Below, piece by piece: positions 58,638 to 64,000 of a stretch of 64,000 bases of DNA (positions are counted from its first letter, which is position 1; every line of letters begins with the position of its first letter). The notes beneath the pieces are model-generated. The model saw only the letters and a program-made list of their open reading frames with translations, was not told where the DNA came from and made no database searches. The position numbers and the translations under genes are program-made. Source of the DNA: Anthopleura xanthogrammica (lineage: Eukaryota > Cnidaria > Anthozoa > Actiniaria > Actiniidae); contig OZ025212.1 of NCBI GenBank assembly GCA_964019055.1, forward strand, positions 3,513,266 to 3,577,265. The letters are read 5' to 3'.

Positions 58638-59192
58638 TCACCATTTCGTTACTTGTCCCAAAGTCGGTAATCTAAACTCCCTTCCAACAGTTAAGCTGCC
58701 TTCTCCTTCGTCTAGGAGTCTTTTCTTTTGTCTCTGGTGAAGTTTTTTCTTCCAAGAGACTTCGTTGTGTTCGTGTTCTGTGCCCAAACGATGCGAGAAT
58801 AACGATTCATGTTTTCTCTGACCTTGAACCTTTGATTTACGTTCGCGTTTTAACCTTCGTTGTTTTTCCTTACGATTCGTTTTAGTTTCACTCTTCCTGT
58901 GGACTAATTGTACTTGTCCTTGCTCTAAGGACGGCAGACGAGGAGTCCAATCATTAGACTTTGGAGTAGCATGAAGAATTTCCCTCATTGAGATAGGTAA
59001 AGACGATTTGATCTCGGGCAAGCGCGTCGATTCTTGAACCATTTCAGAAAAACTTTTATCACTTTTTTGTTTGGTCTGGCGTTTGCCAGCTGTAAAAGAG
59101 TCAGGGAGCATTACTCCGTCGACGAAGTTATTCCTTAGCTCGTTTTTTGATTCTGGTTTTCTGCTTCCATTGTTAAGATCATGTTTTGCCAT
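58638..59192 (-). CDS. Unrecognised single-exon gene, 184 aa, strongly basic
   Basis: Starts at ATG 59192 (MAKHDLNNGSRKPESKNEL); the upstream codon in frame is GTG. The protein is rich in Lys, Arg, Ser and Gln. The C-terminal half is very basic, with KTNRKEKQRRLKRERKSK and KKKLHQRQKKRLLDEGEG, which could be nuclear localisation, nucleic-acid or microtubule binding. A short hydrophobic-proline patch, DWTPRLPSLEQGQVQLV, sits mid-protein. No domain, signal peptide or membrane segment is recognised. It lies between two other intronless minus-strand genes and may be coordinately expressed with them. Confidence 0.6.
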   Translation of the reverse strand: MAKHDLNNGSRKPESKNELRNNFVDGVMLPDSFTAGKRQTKQKSDKSFSEMVQESTRLPEIKSSLPISMREILHATPKSNDWTPRLPSLEQGQVQLVHRKSETKTNRKEKQRRLKRERKSKVQGQRKHESLFSHRLGTEHEHNEVSWKKKLHQRQKKRLLDEGEGSLTVGREFRLPTLGQVTKW

Positions 59193-60850
59193 CACAATGA
59201 ATCATAACATCCAACTTAGGACCGTCTTCAAGCCGTCCAAGGCACCATGAGTACGTAGCTAGAGTCGTTTTGCTTAATGTCAACTTGTCTTCACTCGTTT
59301 TAGCTTCTGTCAAGCTCCTTTTGTTTTTCTTTCTTGTCAGATGATTTTCTTACATCCAGACAAACCCCGCTTTTGTCCTTTGCGTAAACTTTCGATTCTC
59401 TGGTCTCAAAACTAAGACTCCGAAGGATTACACATTTAGTAGAAATATTCCTGTTGTTGCTTGCTTCGTCCCAACCAACATTCCACGCTACTCACGGACG
59501 TAATTAGAAACTTTGACGCACTTAGCATATTCGGCATTCAGAAGATTTACAATTTTAGCCAATCTAGCCTCAAATGTGACCTGTCGTCCGACCTTATAAT
59601 CAAACATATCATATGAAAGCTAAATAACATCCTTTAAGCAAGACTGAAATTGAGACGTATACTCAAACTTCCCAAACAGGCGGGAAAAAATTGCAAAAAA
59701 ATTGGACCAAATTTGAGAACAATTTTTTAGGCTTCTGTACAAAATTTATGTACTTATTTGATTTTGTTGAAACCAGAGCAAGCCAAGCTTTACTAAATAA
59801 ACAAGTTGGTGTTATGTTTACAGATAAACAAAGAAAAAAGTTATGCTTTCTGGCACTTGTATTTGTTTATAATCTGTTTATCATTTATCAGAAAAGGACC
59901 TGATTGTGAAATTAGCGGATTTTTGGTTCGGCGAAAAACCAACTAAAATGCGTTCGCTGAGGCAACAGTGGGAGTTTATTTTTGACAGCTAAAAAAGTTG
60001 ATAAAAAACCCCGTCTTTTTAAGGTGTTAAAGACTTCTTGCACTAATTCCCAACCCGAGGGTCAAAACAATAAAAAATATTAACATCAAAAAAAATTCCA
60101 ATCCTGAAGAGAAGAGAGTTCTTTTGTTTTGACCCCCAGATTGGGAATTAGTGCAAGGGGTCTATAGAGAATGAATAATTTTAGGGTTCTAGCTTATTTA
60201 TGATTTTATTTTTCATCAAGTAAACTCATTCTAAAAGCGGCGCGTTTTTCTAATAACTTTTTTTTAATAAATATAGCGTACTGACTGATCCCTGACTAAA
60301 GGCGCCGTGAGTATTCTACTTGATCAAACATGACATGAATAACTTCTAAATACATTGAGCTCAGTATTAACTCGATTGCTCGCTAGTCCAAATAACGTTT
60401 TCGGCTTTGTTGAAAATTTAGCAAGATCCAAACTGACTCGCAAGCTATTTCTAAAATTACTTGATGCCAACGTTGCAATTAATACTTGTGCTCTGAGGTA
60501 CTGTACATTCACGAGATGAGCAATTTTTTTACTTCTCAATGGTTTTCACGATGACCATTGCACATGGCGTCAGTTTCCGTCAAAAGCCGGCGATCTTGAA
60601 TGGCAGAGGTGTACGATATTCTAAATACAAAGATAATGTGCAAATACAGAGAGGCAAGTTACGACTTAAGGTCGGTATTTGAAACGGCGAATAATAATAT
60701 TGTTCAATTATATTTTTATTTAATATGTTATAGGCAGCTGGCGGTATGTACACATATATACTAACGAAAGGATTTAGCTATTTAGCTGATGCGCGCCTAT
60801 TTAAGGTTTATTTGTGGTGCAAATATCAAGATTAATGGCACCGCTATCTA
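59193..60850. other. Intergenic region between intronless genes
   Basis: Contains ACAGGCGGGAAAAAA at about 59676-59690 (E2F-like), a family B MITE at 60030-60166 and AT-rich sequence. Small frames (59691-59903, 60324-60539) have no support. Confidence 0.4.
60030..60166. mobile_element. MITE family B, copy 2
   Basis: CTTGCACTAATTCCCAACCC then GAGGGTCAAAAC at the left is complementary to GTTTTGACCCCCAGATTGGG then AATTAGTGCAAG at the right; it closes with GGGGTCTATA. Better preserved than copy 1. Confidence 0.85.
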
Positions 60851-60869
60851 CATGGCTTGTCATTGACCC

Positions 60870-61205
60870 ACGCCCATTATCATCACAATAATCATCATCA
60901 TAATCCTATCATGCAGGCCATCATCTTCATCTTTTCATCATCATCACCATCATCATCACATTCGTCATCATACATCATCGTCATTATCTGCTCTGGCCTC
61001 TTCTTCATCAACATCATCATGTATCATCATCACCACCACCAACATCATCATGTATCATCATCACCATCATCCGATCATCATGTATCATCATCATCACCAT
61101 CATCATCATCATGTATCATCCTCACCTGATCATCATCATCATCATGTATCATCATCATCACCATCATCATCACATTCGTCATCATACATCATCGTCATTA
61201 TCTGC
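60870..61205 (+). repeat. CAT/ATC repeat with a duplicated non-repeat segment
   Basis: ATCATCACC-type repeats. A segment of about 60 bp ending in TCGTCATTATCTGCTCTG appears twice (about 60940-60993 and 61155-61208), showing a larger tandem unit. Frames read poly-His and poly-Ser and are not genes. Confidence 0.88.
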
Positions 61206-61299
61206 TCTGCTTCATATCCCCATCACCACTATCTCAATAAATGACTACAACCAAACTAGTGTCCAAGCAATTTTCTAAGACAATCATAGTCCAACTTAG

Positions 61300-62637
61300 C
61301 TAAGACGTTAACGATTTCATGGTATGCGCATCATTAGCTGTCCACGCAACAGTCTTTTTGATACTTTTACATTCTTCCGTCCATTCCTCTTCTTCATGTA
61401 GTTTCGAGGTTGATGTTGCTAACTTTCTTTCATCAATGCGTACCTTGCTCCCTCCAAATCTTTTGCTGGATTCTACTGGACATTTTTCGATATTTTGAGT
61501 CCAACCAGCGCTTAATTTCCGCGTTCTAGGTTTATCTTTTGTTTGTCCACTCGACAACGAACTCTCGCTAAGACGTCGGCTGCGCTTCATCTTGGAGTCA
61601 TCATTATGAGAGGAAACTATTTCTTCTTCTGTCGTATTTTCTACTCCATTCCTCGCCGTGCATTGCCTCGTTGCATTTGTTGTTTTTGGCTCCATAACTG
61701 CACTTTTTGATCTCAGAAATGCAGAGTTTGATGCAATTGTTTCATCACCCTCGCTCTGTTTCCTGAAACGAGGGCTTACGAAAGAGTCATTTTGTCTTTT
61801 ATTACGCAATAATTTCTTAAAAGCCATATATCCACAAGCTACAGAGAGCATTGAGTTCGAAGGACTTTTTACCCCGTACTGGCTGAGCGACGATTGAGCT
61901 CGTGGAGTCACCGATTCAGTCGTTGAACTCGAATGCACTTCTGGAACTATTAAATTCGGCGGGCAAGTATCTTCGTTCACTGGGGCAGGCGGGCTACTTT
62001 CCGAACGCTTTCTGCTACAATTATCATCTTCTGGAATCTTTCTGAGGTTGGTGATATCCCACGAAGTCTTTCGCCGAGGACCGACACTGTTCTGAGTCCG
62101 ATCATTTTGGTTCAAAACGGAGTCTTTTTCGATAGTACCAGAAGAAGCTGTTTTGGACACCGGCTCATGAAGTTTTAGTCGTGTTGACGTTGGTGAAATT
62201 TTTCTCTCTCGCGTTGACTTCTTCTGCTTTCTAACACGAAGGCTCGAATTCAAATCACAGTCTTCATCAAGTGTTAAATGTTGTCGTTTGTCTATTTTGC
62301 CGATGTTTTCACTACTGTCTAATTTCGGGACATTATTATTTAGATAAAGAGAAGTTAGATCAGATTGCGTTGAAGCTGGAGTTTTGGCGCTCTCTTTTTT
62401 GGAGAAGCTGTCATTTTTTTCTTTTTCGGGGTTTTTTGATTCTCCAGGAATGTATCTTGGCACGAAGACTCGTCTAATTTCCCTCAATTCGTTCCAAACT
62501 TTAATCTTTTCAAAGCGATTCAGCATCAAAATTCGTTTTTTGTCTTGTTCGATTCTGTAGTTTATCTCGTCGAGTTTGACTTGTGTTGACTTAGCGAAAC
62601 GCATGGCATCTAATTGGATGGCTCTACGCCTGTACAT
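61300..62637 (-). CDS. Unrecognised single-exon gene, 445 aa
   Basis: Starts at ATG 62637 (MYRRRAIQLDAMRFAKSTQV). The first 65 residues look ordered and helical, with KLDEINYRIEQDKKRILMLN and FEKIKVWNELREIRRVFVPR, probably a coiled coil. The remainder is Ser/Thr/Lys/Glu/Asn-rich and likely disordered, with many basic clusters (KKSTRERK, KMKRSRR, KPRTRK) and SP/TP dipeptides that could be kinase sites. Another short conserved-looking patch is SVACGYMAFKKLLRNKRQ. No signal peptide or membrane segment. The frame is open for 1.3 kb, strong evidence for coding. No family is recognised; the helical N-terminus is the best place to look for remote homology. Confidence 0.75.
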   Translation of the reverse strand: MYRRRAIQLDAMRFAKSTQVKLDEINYRIEQDKKRILMLNRFEKIKVWNELREIRRVFVPRYIPGESKNPEKEKNDSFSKKESAKTPASTQSDLTSLYLNNNVPKLDSSENIGKIDKRQHLTLDEDCDLNSSLRVRKQKKSTRERKISPTSTRLKLHEPVSKTASSGTIEKDSVLNQNDRTQNSVGPRRKTSWDITNLRKIPEDDNCSRKRSESSPPAPVNEDTCPPNLIVPEVHSSSTTESVTPRAQSSLSQYGVKSPSNSMLSVACGYMAFKKLLRNKRQNDSFVSPRFRKQSEGDETIASNSAFLRSKSAVMEPKTTNATRQCTARNGVENTTEEEIVSSHNDDSKMKRSRRLSESSLSSGQTKDKPRTRKLSAGWTQNIEKCPVESSKRFGGSKVRIDERKLATSTSKLHEEEEWTEECKSIKKTVAWTANDAHTMKSLTS

Positions 62638-64000
62638 CGTGGCTGAATCTCAGCTAACAGATATATAGTCTTGTGAACAGACTCACAGAGAAAGAGAAGT
62701 TAGATCATGTATCTGCCCATCACATCACGTATCACGGAGAGGCACTGGTGTTTTTTATAAGGTTCGGTACTTCACATAATAGCGCTAACCATTGTACTTC
62801 CAAATCCCTGCCATTCGGACAAAAGAGAGCATCTTTTTGTATTCTTGTACAAAAAAATTATACATTGAACAGATTGAATTCAGAACTATTCTTTTCGAAC
62901 ATTTTGCTGACTTCAAATTAAGGGAATATAAAGTAAGAGATGTCGAGAGATGTCCGTTTAAATCTCAAGCTATACATAACTGTAGTCGGTAAACACATTA
63001 GTGCCAATGATAGCTTACAATGCTGTTAGAAAACTATTTGAAGCAAGACCATCCTTTTTAACAACTTTGCTAAACTTCATTGTTAAAGGAAGTAACAATG
63101 GAGTGTACCAGGCCAAAGAACAATAGAAAAACCATTGAAATAGTTTGATAAATCCACCCAGTTATGGCTATTAAGTCTTCCTAAGACAACCCCTTGAATA
63201 CATAAGCTCAGCATACACTCTTACTCATTAAACTCAAAAGTCATTTCCATTCTTTTTCGAACAAAAGACACTAAGTTATACCTCTTAAATCATGGACAGG
63301 AAAGTTGATGGATATATAGAGTTGTAGCGAAGACGAGTCAAAGGTTAATGAGTTGGATGACAAAGTATTGTCAACTTATTAATCCCTGAGTAACATTCGT
63401 ATAATAGCAAGTAATTATCATGGAATAACTGTTTGTGATGTAAACGACTCTTCGGCATGTGATGACCAGAAATAAACGAACGATCTAAAGTCAGTGAAGG
63501 AAAAATCTCAGGTGCTTCAATGAGAAGATAAATGAATCTTTACTATACGTTGTGATACTTGGAGTCGAGTATCGAAGAGTTAATTTCCTTAGAAAAAGGC
63601 GAGGATAATGTTTAATGTATAAGACACACTACATTCAATATTCTATGCACCCCGCTCTCATGCAACTCATTGTGTTGATTTTTAACAGGCATTTGTGAAC
63701 GACATGAAGATGATCTAAGTCACTGCCAAATAGAACTTGCAAAATGCTTAATCGACTGTTGATTGGTCCAGAGGAGGGCTGCATAGCCTGCTGTTAATTG
63801 GTAGAGAGAAAGGCCTCCCAGGGCTCCATGACCAGCTGATCCGAGGAAAAATATTAGCCAATCAAAATCGAGAAAATTTGCAAAACTGAGGTGTCATCCT
63901 TAGTAGCCAGAAGACTCCGTAAACGGCTAATTTTTCATTTTATTTTCTCACTAAATGATGAATTTCATACTAATTTTATACAAAATAACAATAACCTCTC
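62638..64000. other. Right-edge region, no gene recognised
   Basis: 5' flank of the minus-strand gene at 62637, then AT-rich DNA. Near the edge three CCAAT-type boxes (TGATTGGTCC at about 63762, TAATTGGTAG at about 63796 and GCCAATCAAA at about 63858) are grouped within 100 bp, which may mark a promoter for a gene beyond the window. Confidence 0.4.

Noticed and set aside
60857..61244. Poly-His/Ser ORFs
   Set aside because: Translations of the CAT/ATC microsatellite.

Overview
This looks like nuclear DNA of an invertebrate animal, most likely an anthozoan cnidarian (sea anemone or coral). It is AT-rich. The genes have many short exons with GT-AG introns and metazoan protein families, and dispersed MITEs, tRNA-derived SINEs and micro/minisatellites lie in the introns. 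Lineage is inferred from overall character; no database search was run. Exon coordinates come from splice sites, reading-frame continuity and remembered family sequences. In every multi-exon model the phases join without a frame break.

Layout. (1) 1445-2763, minus: the first two coding exons of a ZFPL1 orthologue, with the rest beyond the left edge. (2) 4585-7461, minus, and 12293-19758, plus: a divergent pair of paralogous matrix metalloproteinases with the same six-exon plan. Each has a signal peptide, cysteine switch, furin site, zinc catalytic domain, hemopexin domain and a C-terminal hydrophobic tail that suggests GPI anchoring. (3) 19759-24951: repeat-rich, with a 129-bp satellite and other arrays. 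(4) 24952-34266, minus: a three-exon orthologue of the uncharacterised vertebrate protein C1orf198, with a 7.7-kb intron. (5) 34600-43445, plus: a complete 13-exon selenoprotein N gene (SELENON) with an in-frame UGA selenocysteine codon and a strong downstream stem-loop. It shares a 333-bp divergent promoter with C1orf198. (6) 44769-51462, minus: a complete 13-exon AP5M1 gene, tail-to-tail with SELENON. (7) 52029-53627, plus: an intronless wax ester synthase/DGAT-type acyltransferase, divergent from AP5M1. (8) 55267-62637, minus: three consecutive single-exon genes for polar, largely disordered proteins that I do not recognise. RFX-type X-box motifs and an E2F site cluster between the first two.

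The genes do not form one pathway. ZFPL1 (cis-Golgi), AP5M1 (late endosome), SELENON (ER redox and calcium), the acyltransferase (probably ER membrane) and the anchored MMPs (cell surface) are mostly secretory or endomembrane proteins, probably by chance. The shared architecture is repeated divergent gene pairs with short promoters.

Mobile and repeated DNA is abundant. It includes a five-copy palindromic MITE family whose ends carry E-box and CRE motifs, a second MITE family sharing its terminal bases, several unrelated fold-back elements, at least two tRNA-derived SINE families, and minisatellites of 57, 93 and 129 bp, one of which occurs in introns of two different genes. I found no CRISPR array, rRNA gene or functional tRNA gene.
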